Shown here piece by piece: positions 17,650-27,479 of a stretch of DNA of 64,000 bases. The notes below the pieces were generated by a model that was given only the letters and a program-made list of their open reading frames with translations, did no database searches and was not told the origin of the DNA. Position 1 is the stretch's first letter. Every line of letters starts with the position of its first letter. The DNA is from Pectobacterium colocasium (lineage in GTDB: Bacteria > Pseudomonadota > Gammaproteobacteria > Enterobacterales > Enterobacteriaceae), in NCBI RefSeq assembly GCF_020181655.1, contig NZ_CP084032.1, forward strand, positions 3,100,001-3,164,000, read 5' to 3'. The position numbers were made by a program, and so were the translations under genes.

Positions 17650-18198
17650 TCAAGGTTCAAGCAAATCGTGACGCGCCGCGTTTAAATATTGGAACATGGA
17701 CCAGAAAGTGAGCACCGCCGCGATGTACAACGCCACAACACCAACACCTTCAACAATGCGTTCCGGCCGCCATAGCAAAGCAAAAAGCGCCATCATCTGA
17801 GCCGTAGTTTTCACCTTTCCTACCCACGACACGGCGACGCTACTTCTTTTGCCAATTTCAGCCATCCATTCGCGCAAGGCGGAAATAATGATTTCCCGCG
17901 CGATCATCGTTGCTGCTGGCAGCGTAATCCACCAGGAATGATAGTATTCCGCAACCAGCACCAACGCGACAGCCACCATCACTTTATCCGCAACGGGATC
18001 AAGGAAGGCGCCAAAACGCGTGGTCTGTTTCCAGCGGCGGGCAAGGAAACCATCAAACCAATCCGTCACGGCAGCAAATACGAAAATCAGCGCACAAAGC
18101 AGTGGTGCCCAGACGAACGGAAGATAAAACGCCAGCACAAAAAACGGAATAAGAGCAACACGAAACAGGGTAAGCAACGTCGGTATATTAAATTGCAT
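17650..18198 (-). CDS. pgsA: CDP-diacylglycerol-glycerol-3-phosphate 3-phosphatidyltransferase
   Basis: Inner-membrane enzyme of the phosphatidylglycerol pathway that transfers a phosphatidyl group from CDP-diacylglycerol to glycerol-3-phosphate. The CDP-alcohol phosphotransferase signature D-G-x2-A-R-x8-G-x3-D-x3-D is intact ([19 protein letters not shown] then PVAD). Several hydrophobic segments are present over 182 residues, the usual length. The order uvrY-uvrC-pgsA-tRNAs is as in E. coli. Confidence 0.97.
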   Translation of the reverse strand: MQFNIPTLLTLFRVALIPFFVLAFYLPFVWAPLLCALIFVFAAVTDWFDGFLARRWKQTTRFGAFLDPVADKVMVAVALVLVAEYYHSWWITLPAATMIAREIIISALREWMAEIGKRSSVAVSWVGKVKTTAQMMALFALLWRPERIVEGVGVVALYIAAVLTFWSMFQYLNAARHDLLEP

Positions 18199-18256
18199 AG
18201 CGCTTAGGTAACTATCTGGCTGGAGTGGATACTAGGAGTATGTTGCTACATTGTCC

Positions 18257-20089
18257 CTAGTGTTTCAATGCATGGAAGATCTTTTCTGCCAATGCATGCG
18301 AAATTCCTGGAACATTTGCAATCTCCTCAATACTGGCATTCATCAACGGTTGTAGCCCCCCCATGTATTTCAGCAGGGTTTGACGACGTTTAGGGCCGAC
18401 ACCTTCGATAAGCTCCAGCGTACTGGTACTCTTGACTTTTGCTCTCTTTTTACGATGTCCGCCAATCGCATGATCATGTGAATCATCGCGAATATGCTGA
18501 ATAACGTGCAACGCAGGAGAATCAGGTGGCAGTGCCACGCCCTCGCCTGTTGCCTCAAAAAACAGGGTTTCCAATCCAGCTTTACGATCGCTGCCCTTTG
18601 CAACCCCAAGCAGCAGAGGCTTATTTTTATCCCATGATACTTGTAACGAGTCGAATACGGCTTGAGCCTGACCGAGTTGCCCCTTCCCACCATCAATCAC
18701 AATGACATCAGGTATTTTACTCTCATCCAGCGCTTTACCGTAACGACGTCGGAGGACTTGAGCCATGGCAGCATAATCATCACCGGGCGTAATACCACTG
18801 ATATTATAGCGGCGATATTCGGAACGTAACGGACCATTCGCATCAAATACCACGCAGGATGCCACAGTCTGTTCACCCATCGTATGACTGATATCAAAAC
18901 ACTCCATGCGATGAATTTCCGGCAGTTGCAAGACGCTTGCTAATGCAGCCAGACGCTGATGAATTGTGGATTGTTGAGACAGTTTTGTGACTAATGAAGT
19001 GGCAGCATTCGTCCGCGCCAGTTTTAAATAGCGAGCGCGATCACCGCGGGGCTTCGTCTGAATCTGCACTTTTCGCCCCGCAACCGCCGTCAGGGACTCC
19101 GTTAATACGTCTTTATCGGGCAAAGTAAAATCAAGCAGAATTTCTGCAGGAAGCGTTCGGCCTAAGCTTCCTTGTAAATAGAACTGCCCAACAAACGTTT
19201 GCACCACTTCCCCTAATTCCGTACCACCAGGCACTTTGGGGAAATAGCTCCGGCTGCCAAGCACTTTTCCCTGCCGGATAAACAGGACATAGACGCAAGC
19301 CATGCCAGCATCAAAAGCCACACTGATCACATCCAGATCTTCACCGTCGCCGGAAACAAATTGTTTTTCCGTCACCCGTCGGACCGCCTGAATCTGATCG
19401 CGTATCCGGGCCGCCTCTTCAAAATTCAGGTCGCGACTGGCGGCTTCCATTCGAGAAATGAGTTGATTCAGTACTTGTTGATCTTTGCCAGACAAAAACA
19501 GGCGGACATAGTCAACCTGCTGCTGATAATCCTCATCGCTTACCAAACCGCTAACGCAAGGCCCAAGACAGCGGCCGATTTGATATTGCAGGCAAGGACG
19601 AGAGCGGTTGCGATAAACGCTATTCTCACACTGGCGCACAGGAAACAGTTTTTGCAGCAATATCAGCGTTTCACGCACGGCATTGCCGTTGGGGAATGGG
19701 CCGAAATACTCGCCCTTCGCATGCTTGGCACCACGATGAACAGCCAGACGTGGATGAGTATCACCGCTCAGAAAAATCATGGGGTAGGATTTATCGTCGC
19801 GCAGCAAGACGTTATAGCGCGGCTGATAAAGCTTAATGTAATTGTGTTCCAGCAGTAAGGCTTCAGTTTCTGTGTGCGTGATCGTGACATCAATATGCTT
19901 GATGCTTTTGACCAATGCCTCGGTTTTACGGCTGGCGACATGACTGCGGAAATAGCTGGCAAGCCGTTTTTTTAAGTCTTTTGCCTTACCGACATAGATG
20001 ACCGTATCGCCCGCGTCATACATACGGTAGACACCAGGCTGGCTCGTTACCGTTTTTAAAAATGCCGAAGCATCGAAACTCTCACTCAC
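18257..20089 (-). CDS. uvrC: UvrABC system subunit C (excinuclease)
   Basis: Nuclease of nucleotide excision repair that makes the 3' and 5' incisions around a lesion with UvrB. The 610 residues show a GIY-YIG domain at the N-terminus ([20 protein letters not shown]), a UVR motif ([20 protein letters not shown]) near residue 210, the RNase H-like endonuclease core ([19 protein letters not shown]), and C-terminal helix-hairpin-helix repeats ([26 protein letters not shown]). The start is GTG at 20089, overlapping the uvrY stop by 8 bases, a conserved coupling. Confidence 0.98.
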   Translation of the reverse strand: MSESFDASAFLKTVTSQPGVYRMYDAGDTVIYVGKAKDLKKRLASYFRSHVASRKTEALVKSIKHIDVTITHTETEALLLEHNYIKLYQPRYNVLLRDDKSYPMIFLSGDTHPRLAVHRGAKHAKGEYFGPFPNGNAVRETLILLQKLFPVRQCENSVYRNRSRPCLQYQIGRCLGPCVSGLVSDEDYQQQVDYVRLFLSGKDQQVLNQLISRMEAASRDLNFEEAARIRDQIQAVRRVTEKQFVSGDGEDLDVISVAFDAGMACVYVLFIRQGKVLGSRSYFPKVPGGTELGEVVQTFVGQFYLQGSLGRTLPAEILLDFTLPDKDVLTESLTAVAGRKVQIQTKPRGDRARYLKLARTNAATSLVTKLSQQSTIHQRLAALASVLQLPEIHRMECFDISHTMGEQTVASCVVFDANGPLRSEYRRYNISGITPGDDYAAMAQVLRRRYGKALDESKIPDVIVIDGGKGQLGQAQAVFDSLQVSWDKNKPLLLGVAKGSDRKAGLETLFFEATGEGVALPPDSPALHVIQHIRDDSHDHAIGGHRKKRAKVKSTSTLELIEGVGPKRRQTLLKYMGGLQPLMNASIEEIANVPGISHALAEKIFHALKH

Positions 20090-20738
20090 TACTTAACAAT
20101 GTCTCCGCGGTAAAAAGCCCATGCTTGATAGCCAGATGAGTCAACTCTACATCGCCGTTAATATTCAGCTTGCTAAACATACGGTAACGATAGCTGTTGA
20201 CAGTTTTAGGGCTAAGATTAAGTTGATCTGAGATTTCAGTCACTTTCTGCCCCTTCGTTATCATTAGCATAATCTGTAATTCGCGTTCAGACAAACACTC
20301 CAGCGGTGCGTCCGTTTGCGGTTCCAGCTGGCTTAATGCCATCTGTTGGGCGATATCAGAAGCAATATACCGTTTACCTGCGTGTACTGCTCGAATGGCG
20401 GAGATGACTTCCTGAGGGGCAGCAGCTTTGCTCACATATCCCGCAGCTCCGGCCTGCATTACTTTTGCGGGTAGTGGATTCTCCGTATAAATAGTGAGCA
20501 TGATGACTTTTATATCTGGAGTAAAACGCAGGATCTTACGCGTTGCTTCAAGCCCACCGATCCCCGGCATGCTCATGTCCATCAGGACAACATCCACATC
20601 ATTGCTTCGGCACCATTTAACGGCATCTTCACCACAGCATGCCTCACCAACCACTTTCAGACCTTTGATATCGTCAAGAATGCGTCGTATCCCTGCCCGC
20701 ACCAGTTCATGGTCATCAACAAGAAAAACGCTAATCAA
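20082..20738 (-). CDS. uvrY: Response regulator UvrY (BarA/UvrY, GacA-type)
   Basis: Response regulator of the BarA-UvrY system, which in enterobacteria activates CsrB/RsmB small RNAs and in soft-rot bacteria influences virulence enzyme production. The receiver domain has D8-D9 and phosphoacceptor D54 in [10 protein letters not shown]. The C-terminal LuxR-type helix-turn-helix is [19 protein letters not shown]...[15 protein letters not shown] chose the TTG at 20738, with GGAG 9 bases upstream, giving 218 residues as in E. coli; an upstream GTG at 20768 is less likely. Confidence 0.95.
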   Translation of the reverse strand: MISVFLVDDHELVRAGIRRILDDIKGLKVVGEACCGEDAVKWCRSNDVDVVLMDMSMPGIGGLEATRKILRFTPDIKVIMLTIYTENPLPAKVMQAGAAGYVSKAAAPQEVISAIRAVHAGKRYIASDIAQQMALSQLEPQTDAPLECLSERELQIMLMITKGQKVTEISDQLNLSPKTVNSYRYRMFSKLNINGDVELTHLAIKHGLFTAETLLSSE

Positions 20739-21381
20739 AGAATAATTCTCCAAAAAAGGGAGTAACACTTACATAAAAAGTTGCTTGCAGGTGATACTAC
20801 GTTGGTTTCAAAAAATAATGAACACTGATTTATATGAATATGTATTTTAAAATATGCCGAGAAAGAATAAAGCGCGTTCCCGATCATAACAATATATCGT
20901 CAAGCTGATGGTGTATGTCGATCACATTCTTAACATTTCAAATACGCCACGCAGTATAAACAGTCCGGCGGCACAAAATGTATAAAAAACAATGCAAATC
21001 AAATGGCCTGCAATTGGCTTTACATCTTAAATGTCAATAAAAAGTCACTATTGTAATCGGAATATCATTGGGAATTTTATCATCGCCTATCACTTTATTA
21101 TACAAATAATATATTCAGTGAAGCACGTCCATAGTGAACATCATATGTATTAAACGAAACACATCTATAGCCTTTACCACGAAAAAAAACCAAGAATATA
21201 GACGCTCTTTTAATAAGTTAAATGCATAAAAAACAGTCACTAAAATGGCGTTATCCACGAATAATATCAATCCACAATATGCTTTATGGTATACTCCCGT
21301 TCATCTGGTTCTGCCTGCCATACCAGCGGTAACGCCCGCAGCAGGCGAAGAAAAACATCTTTTTCTTGTTGAGGAGAAAAC
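20739..21381. other. Intergenic region uvrY-yecF, no gene seen
   Basis: AT-rich 640-bp gap between divergent uvrY and yecF, probably holding both promoters. I found no convincing reading frame or RNA gene in it. Confidence 0.5.
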
Positions 21382-21606
21382 ATGAGCAACGCAGATTTTT
21401 CTACTGCCGCATCCGCTGAAACACTGGCCCACGAGGTTACCTGCCTGAAGGCGATGGTTACGCTGTTATTAAAATCAATCGGCCAGGCAGATGCCGGTAA
21501 AGTTATCATCAATATGGAAAGATATATTGCTCAATTGGAAGATGCCGAGCAAGCCGCTGTTTTTGATAACACGATTAAACAGATCAAAACCAGCTACCGT
21601 AAATAG
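21382..21606 (+). CDS. yecF: DUF2594 family protein YecF
   Basis: Small soluble protein of 74 residues, uncharacterized, DUF2594 family. The sequence MSNADFSTAASAETLAHEV with the helical LKAMVTLLLKSIGQADAGKV matches YecF. It lies divergently upstream of uvrY as in E. coli. The ATG is preceded by GAGGAG at good spacing. Confidence 0.9.
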   Translation: MSNADFSTAASAETLAHEVTCLKAMVTLLLKSIGQADAGKVIINMERYIAQLEDAEQAAVFDNTIKQIKTSYRK

Positions 21607-21615
21607 CACTATTTG

Positions 21616-21653
21616 CTACACCGCCATGTTAATAATTTGCTCTGGCGGTGTAG
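21616..21653 (+). terminator. Hairpin downstream of yecF
   Basis: CTACACCGCCA and TGGCGGTGTAG form an 11-bp stem just after the yecF stop. There is no long T run, so it may be a weak terminator or an mRNA-stabilizing stem. Confidence 0.55.
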
Positions 21654-21698
21654 TGATATTTAGTGTTGCTATACTGATTAGAAAATAGAGACTCTCGT

Positions 21699-21986
21699 CT
21701 ATTTATTTCCAATACTGATGAGTTTCAAAAGTAGCGCCTCTTCTTTCTTTTTATATTGCGATAATTCTGTCACCAACGCTTTATCCAGAAGCTGTTTCCT
21801 CGAGAGTGATTTTCTTTCATCAACCAGTTCTCTCAGCTCGGTGAAGCATTCATTGATTTTGTACTCTTTAGAACTTTCAGTACAAATTATTTCATGGATT
21901 GCCTGACTCAGTTCAGACAACGAGATAACCGATTTTGGATCCTGGTGACTTTTTTCTATGACAGCCAGTAATTTTTCGAATCCCAT
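21699..21986 (-). CDS. Hypothetical small helical protein
   Basis: Unrecognized protein of 95 residues beginning MGFEKLLAVIEKSHQDP. It is mostly charged helix with a probable coiled coil in the second half (TELRELVDERKSLSRKQLLDKA), has no signal peptide and contains a single Cys. The start was chosen at 21986 because GGAGGG lies just upstream. It is convergent with yecF. No function can be assigned. Confidence 0.65.
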   Translation of the reverse strand: MGFEKLLAVIEKSHQDPKSVISLSELSQAIHEIICTESSKEYKINECFTELRELVDERKSLSRKQLLDKALVTELSQYKKKEEALLLKLISIGNK

Positions 21987-22601
21987 ATGACCCTCCGAAA
22001 TCAAGCAGAAACTTGCTTATGGCTAACCAGGAAACTCCAGCTACTTCTAAACGCCGCCCCAGTGGATGTGAACACAGCCCTGTGCAAACTCGTCATATTC
22101 AAGCTACATACGCGCTGGCTACACGACTCAGCACACTGATGTGTACTTCTGCGCACGTCGCCCTAAAAGGGCAAACGCCTTGCGCTGTCCAAAATGTGAA
22201 CGTTTTGCCTGCAACTCGAATGATGTAGAGCAGTTCAACCCGCAATATCATTATTACGCTCTGTCGACTATTCCGTCTGTTAAGCATAGCACTTTCTCGT
22301 GACTCTTCAGAGCCCGTACGACACATGCCCATCACGCAGAACGATGACTTTCAGCAACATCATCAGCCGCGTTATATCCTCACCAACATTAACGTGCCTA
22401 TGAATAAAAAACGCCATAGAAAAGCCGATCTATTAAGTAATAAGATTGTGAAAAAAATGAGATAAAATAAAAACCCGGAGAGTGATAAAATAACGCAGAA
22501 ATACGGATAAATTTAAGAAATGATATAATTAGAGAAAAATTAACCAAAAAGAAAAGCAATAATAAAAAACAAAGAAAATAAACATAACTCATTGAAATTT
22601 T
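21987..22601. other. Intergenic stretch, possible degraded coding sequence
   Basis: About 600 bp between the small helical protein and tRNA-Lys. A plus-strand frame around 22110-22300 contains a RCPKCERFACN Cys-pair motif, but it has no good start and does not continue to a recognizable gene. The remainder is AT-rich. I assign no gene here. Confidence 0.35.
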
Positions 22602-22677
<76 letters not shown>

Positions 22678-23012
22678 AACGGGGAGGATTATTCTCCTCC
22701 CTGATTCATCTGTCAAACACTTCATATTAATTTTTTATACGCGTTAATAGCATTGTTAGCGATTGGTAAATTTGTTAACCTGCTCAACCTATTTATCTAT
22801 GCCTATCATCGTTTGATATCCTCTTCATTTTAGGGCGAAAAATATACAGCATCACTTTACATCATTATCTGCCCTCTTTATGCCTGGCTATCTCAGACAT
22901 CCGCTGTAATAAGTACCGCGGTTGCGCTATCTTCTTTGTTTCGATTTTCGCAAACGAGAGCCGCCAAAGAGCTCAAAAAACATCACAGACAGAAACAGGA
23001 ACGTGTACTTAA
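22678..23012. other. Upstream region of cycA
   Basis: A 335-bp gap between tRNA-Lys (minus) and cycA (plus). It should contain both promoters; no reading frame is evident. The GGAAC before ATG 23013 is the likely ribosome site. Confidence 0.5.
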
Positions 23013-24425
23013 ATGGTCGAACAATCAAAAGAAGCCGCAGGCCTTGCTCCTGAACAGGGAGAGGGACTGCAACGGAATCTGACTAATCGTCATATTCAGC
23101 TCATCGCCATCGGCGGAGCGATCGGTACTGGGCTATTCATGGGCTCAGGTAAGACAATCAGCATGGCAGGCCCGTCGATCATCTTCGTTTATATGATCAT
23201 TGGCTTTATGCTATTTTTCGTCATGCGCGCAATGGGGGAGCTATTACTCTCCAACCTCAACTATAAATCATTCAGTGACTTCGCAGCCGATCTGCTTGGT
23301 CCGTGGGCAGGTTTCTTCACTGGCTGGACTTACTGGTTCTGCTGGGTCGTAACCGGGATCGCCGATGTCGTCGCGATTAGCGCCTACTCTCAGTTCTGGT
23401 TCCCCGATTTATCACAGTGGGTCTCCTCCCTGCTTTGCGTTCTGCTCTTACTTACGCTTAATCTGGCAACCGTGAAACTGTTTGGTGAGATGGAATTCTG
23501 GTTCGCCATGATAAAAATTGTCGCCATTGTTGCGCTAATCGCCGTTGGCGCTGTACTGGTCATGATGCAATTCTCTTCGCCATCGGGCAACGTCGCCTCT
23601 TTTACCAACCTCTGGAATGATGGTGGCATGTTCCCCAAAGGAATAAGTGGTTTCTTCGCTGGATTTCAGATAGCCGTATTTGCCTTTGTCGGCATCGAAC
23701 TGGTTGGCACGACGGCTGCTGAAACGAAAAACCCGAAGGTCGTATTGCCTCGGGCGATTAACGCCATCCCGATTCGTATCATCATGTTCTATGTTTTTGC
23801 GCTCATCATGATTATGTCCGTCACGCCTTGGAGCGCGATTACGGCAGATCGTAGTCCTTTCGTAGAAATGTTCGTACTTGTCGGCTTACCTGCGGCTGCC
23901 AGTATGATCAACTTCGTCGTCCTGACGTCTGCGGCATCTTCAGCGAATAGCGGCGTTTTCTCCACCAGCCGCATGCTCTTTGGTCTGGCTAAACAAGGCG
24001 ATGCACCGAAAAGCTTCGGCACGCTCTCTAAACGTGCTGTCCCTTCGGCTGGACTGATGTTTTCCTGTATCTGTTTACTGTCTGGCGTCGTGTTGATCTA
24101 TCTGATTCCGAACGTGATGACCGTCTTTACGCTGGTAACCACGGTTTCCGCAATCTTATTCATGTTCATCTGGAGCATCATCCTGTGCTCTTATCTGACC
24201 TATCGTAAAAAGCGCCCGCAGCTACATGCCGAATCATCCTATAAAATGCCATTGGGTATTGTTATGTGCTGGGTATGTTTGGCCTTTTTCGCTTTTGTTA
24301 TTGTACTGTTAACGTTACAGCCAGATACACGGCAGGCGCTCATTGTTACGCCGCTGTGGTTTATTGTTCTGGCTATTGCTTATCAGTTTATTCGACGAAA
24401 AAAGCAGGCTGTTGACGTGAAGTAA
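23013..24425 (+). CDS. cycA: D-serine/D-alanine/glycine transporter CycA
   Basis: Inner-membrane proton symporter of the amino acid-polyamine-organocation family for glycine, D-alanine and D-serine. The 470 residues match E. coli CycA closely, including LTNRHIQLIAIGGAIGTGLF at the first helix, GFQIAVFAFVGIELVGTTAA, and SSANSGVFSTSRMLFGLA. About twelve hydrophobic segments are present. It stands alone between two intergenic regions and is followed by its own terminator. Confidence 0.96.
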   Translation: MVEQSKEAAGLAPEQGEGLQRNLTNRHIQLIAIGGAIGTGLFMGSGKTISMAGPSIIFVYMIIGFMLFFVMRAMGELLLSNLNYKSFSDFAADLLGPWAGFFTGWTYWFCWVVTGIADVVAISAYSQFWFPDLSQWVSSLLCVLLLLTLNLATVKLFGEMEFWFAMIKIVAIVALIAVGAVLVMMQFSSPSGNVASFTNLWNDGGMFPKGISGFFAGFQIAVFAFVGIELVGTTAAETKNPKVVLPRAINAIPIRIIMFYVFALIMIMSVTPWSAITADRSPFVEMFVLVGLPAAASMINFVVLTSAASSANSGVFSTSRMLFGLAKQGDAPKSFGTLSKRAVPSAGLMFSCICLLSGVVLIYLIPNVMTVFTLVTTVSAILFMFIWSIILCSYLTYRKKRPQLHAESSYKMPLGIVMCWVCLAFFAFVIVLLTLQPDTRQALIVTPLWFIVLAIAYQFIRRKKQAVDVK

Positions 24426-24442
24426 AGCGTATAAATGCAAGA

Positions 24443-24477
24443 AAGGCGCGGACAACGTCGGCGCCTTCAAGTTTTTT
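24443..24477 (+). terminator. Rho-independent terminator after cycA
   Basis: AAGGCGC, loop, GCGCCTT, then CAAGTTTTTT, 18 bases after the cycA stop. Confidence 0.8.
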
Positions 24478-24595
24478 CAGCAAAATCACCCATAGCAGAA
24501 GTATTCTCTATTATTGAATATAAATAATTCTCAATTGGATATACGAAGATTAATACGCGATCAATTAATGTCGTTACCATTGATATATAAGAAAG

Positions 24596-24862
24596 TTATT
24601 CCCGTAATGAAACGGTTGTGATTCGATTGATATTTTTTGCCAATAGTTCGAAAGCTAATGAATTATGGTCATCCTTCCGCTGAGAAGCATCAGCAACCAC
24701 ACCTTCTATTTTTCTATTTAACTCATTGATTTTGCTGTCATCAAATGTTGAAACAATAGCAGAAATCAGCATCTCTAACGATTCAATCTTCGCGTTAAGC
24801 GCTTTTTCTCCAACTTCTTTTTCTGCCAGCTTTATTAAAAGATGAGAGAGGATATTATTCAT
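24596..24862 (-). CDS. iraP: IraP-like anti-adaptor (sigma-S stabilization)
   Basis: Small coiled-coil protein of 88 residues resembling IraP, which binds RssB and blocks delivery of sigma-S to ClpXP. Visible similarity lies in the N-terminal helix (ILSHLLIKLAEKEVGEKAL against E. coli IraP's LLFKLAQKEEESK) and in the following LE-rich helix. A GGAG-type site precedes the ATG. Overall identity is modest and the C-terminus diverges, so the name is probable, not certain. Confidence 0.65.
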   Translation of the reverse strand: MNNILSHLLIKLAEKEVGEKALNAKIESLEMLISAIVSTFDDSKINELNRKIEGVVADASQRKDDHNSLAFELLAKNINRITTVSLRE

Positions 24863-25248
24863 TTGAACTCCTTAATCAAAAAAATAACCGTCATACACCC
24901 ATAAGGTAACACCTGTCTTGACGAACAGGATTAGAGAAAACATAACGAAGATTAATGTAACACTGTGAATGGCCTGATCGCTAGTGTCTATTACCATTTT
25001 AAGGAAATCATATTCACATTGCGGCAATAAAATGAAGTTGCAGATAAATAAACCAAATAAATAAAAAAACTAAAAAGCCATTTTATTTTTAAGAATGACC
25101 TCCCTGTTTTGAAGAAGACCGACAACGCGAAAATTGTGATGAAGTTCACGAAAAAATAAAAACACATCGATTTCTGACAGAACGTCAGAAAAGAAAGTCA
25201 GATTGAATAGCCAGCCATCGGGGAACGGCTGGCTTTAAACGTTAACGC
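24863..25248. other. Intergenic region, nothing clear
   Basis: About 390 bp of AT-rich sequence. An inverted repeat AGCCAGCC...GGCTGGCT at 25214-25236 can end transcription of the Nac-like gene. No reading frame seen. Confidence 0.45.
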
Positions 25249-25524
25249 TTACGCACTCATTGATTGTCGTGCGCCACTCACCGCATCCTTTGCCTGTTCA
25301 CACTGTGACAATATCGTCTGTGCGTGAGAATAAAGAATTTTCCCCGCCTCGGTAGGCGTCACACCGCGTCGACTCCGCACCAGCAGTTGTTTTTCGAGTT
25401 CACTCTCCAGCGTCGCGACCTGCTGGCTCAGCGCCGGTTGTGCAATATGCAACAACTCAGCAGCCTGCGTCAGGCTACCGATATCAACGATTTTCACAAA
25501 ATATTTGAGCCGTCTAAGATTCAT
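25249..25524 (-). CDS. Nac-like LysR DNA-binding domain, stand-alone or truncated
   Basis: The 91 residues align with the first 90 of Nac, the LysR-type nitrogen assimilation control regulator: MNLRRLKYFVKIVDIGSLTQ, AQPALSQQVATLE, RRGVTPTEAGKILYSHAQTIL. The winged helix-turn-helix and the start of the linker helix are present; the whole effector-binding domain (about 200 residues) is absent. The frame ends in a clean stop and a hairpin follows within 40 bases, with no downstream remnant of the lost domain. It could be a pseudogene or a minimal DNA-binding protein that competes with full-length regulators. Confidence 0.75.
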   Translation of the reverse strand: MNLRRLKYFVKIVDIGSLTQAAELLHIAQPALSQQVATLESELEKQLLVRSRRGVTPTEAGKILYSHAQTILSQCEQAKDAVSGARQSMSA

Positions 25525-25903
25525 GTCTGCCTCCTGAGTAGTTACTCTAAAGAGGTAGCAAAAAGCGCGCCATATTATGTTTCTATGCCTAAGAAAAAGT
25601 GATACCTCATTGATAAGCCACAGGTAAAATAAGGAAAAGCAATGATTCTGCTAATCAACCTCCCTGCTTTTGCCTGAAGAATCAACCACCGGGCGAATAC
25701 CCGTCTGCACCATCCTAAAGCAAACCCTGCTATTTTAGAGTGCACGCTTGCCCGCTCATCGATGCGTATCACGACTTTCCTGTGCTCAACTTGGGCAATA
25801 ATTTCAATATGTTGGTTATTAGTTCGTCAATCAAACACCTCGAGTGATAACAGCCTTTGACAACCCGAAACGCTCCCGCTATTATCCATCGCACTTAACC
25901 GAT
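25525..25903. other. Intergenic region before tRNA-Asn
   Basis: About 380 bp with promoters for the Nac-like gene (minus) and tRNA-Asn (plus) presumably inside. No gene recognized. Confidence 0.45.
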
Positions 25904-25979
25904 TCCTCTGTAGTTCAGTCGGTAGAACGGCGGACTGTTAATCCGTATGTCACTGGTTCGAGTCCAGTCAGAGGAGCCA
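25904..25979 (+). tRNA. tRNA-Asn (anticodon GTT), island integration site
   Basis: A 76-nt tRNA with acceptor TCCTCTG/CAGAGGA, anticodon stem-loop GGACTGTTAATCC and encoded GCCA. Its 3' end forms the left copy of the 28-bp repeat found again at 50523, so it is regenerated intact on island insertion. Confidence 0.97.
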
Positions 25980-25983
25980 AATT
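25956..25983 (+). repeat. attL, left 28-bp direct repeat of the genomic island
   Basis: Begins GTTCGAGTCCAGTCAGAGGA and continues through GCCAAATT. It spans the T-arm and 3' end of tRNA-Asn plus four bases. The identical sequence occurs at 50523-50550 in the same orientation. Confidence 0.93.
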
Positions 25984-25990
25984 AAAGAAA

Positions 25991-26018
25991 GCAGACGTTC
26001 ACTGACGTCTGCTTTTTT
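25991..26018 (+). terminator. Terminator for tRNA-Asn supplied by the island
   Basis: GCAGACGT, loop, ACGTCTGC and TTTTTT just inside attL. The chromosomal terminator displaced by the insertion is probably the hairpin at 50560, beyond attR. Confidence 0.8.
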
Positions 26019-26094
26019 GCTTTTTATCAATTGGTTACCCCCTTCTTCAGGTTCGCCCTCGTTCACCAAAAAACACTCGAAGCCATACCCTTTT

Positions 26095-26122
26095 GCTGGT
26101 AAAAATACTGGTAAAGCTGGTT
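26095..26122 (+). repeat. Tandem CTGGTAAA repeats upstream of the integrase (arm-type sites)
   Basis: CTGGTAAAAATA, CTGGTAAAG, CTGGTT in tandem upstream of the integrase. The same motif pair occurs at 50453-50474 near the other end. They are likely arm-type integrase binding sites, by analogy with other P4-family elements. Confidence 0.55.
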
Positions 26123-26158
26123 CGATTTCGTTTTTACCAGCAATCGGAGGGAATCGTC

Positions 26159-27436
26159 ATGTCACTTACTGATACTAAAGTAAAAAATGCCAAGCCGTCA
26201 GAAAAGGCGGTGAAGCTGACTGACGGGTTTGGCCTCTACCTGCTGATACATCCCAACGGTTCCAAATACTGGCAGTTAGGCTATCGCTTTGAAGGAAAAC
26301 AGAAGGTGTTTTCCATCGGTGTCTACCCTGCTGTTTCACTGGCTGATGCAAGACAACGCCGGGATGAAGCGAAAAAGCTGTTAGCAGCGGGAATCGACCC
26401 CAGCGCTAAAAAGCAGGCTGACAACAAAAACATTCAAGAGAAGCGTAACAATACCCGCGCTTTCAAAACCGTTGCCAAAAGCTGGTTTGCCACCAAAACC
26501 ACATGGTCGGAAGATTATCAGCGTTCTGTATGGACACGACTGGAAACCTACCTGTTCCCTGATATTGGCAACAAAGATATTGCTGAACTGGATACAGGCG
26601 ACCTACTGGTTCCCATCAAAAAGATAGAGAAGCTGGGTTATCTGGAAATCGCTATGCGGGTGAAACAGTACGCCACAGCCATCATGCGCTATGCCGTCCA
26701 GCAAAAGATGATCCGTTTCAATCCTGCCTATGATTTAGAAGGCGCGGTTCAGAAGCCTCAGACGGAACACCGCCCCGCTATCGAACTGGAAGAGATACCT
26801 ACTCTGCTGGAGCGTATTGAAACCTATAAAGGCCGTAGCAGATTGACGCAACTTGCGATCAAACTCAATCTGCTGATATTCATTCGTTCCAGTGAACTCC
26901 GCTTTGCCCGTTGGTCAGAGATCGATTTCAAAAGCGCCTTGTGGGTTATCCCTGAACAGCGTGAAGCCATTGAAGGGATCAAACATTCGGGCCGTGGTGC
27001 CAAAATGCGCAGGAAGCATTATGTTCCTCTGTGTAATCAGGCACTGGCAATTTTAGAAGAACTAAAAGACCTCACCTATGACGTGAATGGTGATGACGGT
27101 TTTATCCTGACTGGCTGTTATGATGCGATGAAGCCGATGAGTGAAAACACCATCAACAAGGCACTGCGCAAAATGGGCTATGACACCAAAACCGATCTGT
27201 GTGGTCATGGTTTCCGAACGCTGGCGTGTAGTGCGTTGATTGAATCAGGTATCTGGCCTGAAGATGTGGTAGAACTTCAAATGAGCCACATGGAAAAGAA
27301 CAATGTTCGCGCCGCCTACACCCATAAGGCCAAACACCTTGAGCAACGTCGCCTCATGCTGCAGTGGTGGGCTGATTTTCTGGATGCTAACAGCAACGGG
27401 ATGGTTAGGCCGTTTGAGTTTGCCTCTAAAATGTAG
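26159..27436 (+). CDS. P4-type tyrosine integrase
   Basis: Site-specific recombinase of the island. From ATG 26159 (GGAGG 8 bases upstream) it is 425 residues. It has an N-terminal DUF4102-type domain (SLTDTKVKNAKPSEKAVKLTDGFGLYL), a core-binding domain, and a C-terminal catalytic domain with Arg in LLIFIRSSELRFARW, H-x-x-R in HGFRTLA, and the Tyr in AAYTHKAKHLEQRR. It is located next to tRNA-Asn and transcribed inward. An in-frame upstream start at 26093 is unlikely because it covers the tandem repeats. Confidence 0.95.
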   Translation: MSLTDTKVKNAKPSEKAVKLTDGFGLYLLIHPNGSKYWQLGYRFEGKQKVFSIGVYPAVSLADARQRRDEAKKLLAAGIDPSAKKQADNKNIQEKRNNTRAFKTVAKSWFATKTTWSEDYQRSVWTRLETYLFPDIGNKDIAELDTGDLLVPIKKIEKLGYLEIAMRVKQYATAIMRYAVQQKMIRFNPAYDLEGAVQKPQTEHRPAIELEEIPTLLERIETYKGRSRLTQLAIKLNLLIFIRSSELRFARWSEIDFKSALWVIPEQREAIEGIKHSGRGAKMRRKHYVPLCNQALAILEELKDLTYDVNGDDGFILTGCYDAMKPMSENTINKALRKMGYDTKTDLCGHGFRTLACSALIESGIWPEDVVELQMSHMEKNNVRAAYTHKAKHLEQRRLMLQWWADFLDANSNGMVRPFEFASKM

Positions 27437-27479
27437 GACGGTATAATCCCAAGGATGGGATGTTGTTCAATTAGGTGTA

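Noticed and set aside
22013..22310. Possible zinc-ribbon gene (frame with RCPKCERFACN)
   Set aside because: No good start, no ribosome site, and the frame is not continuous with a recognizable protein; it may be a remnant.
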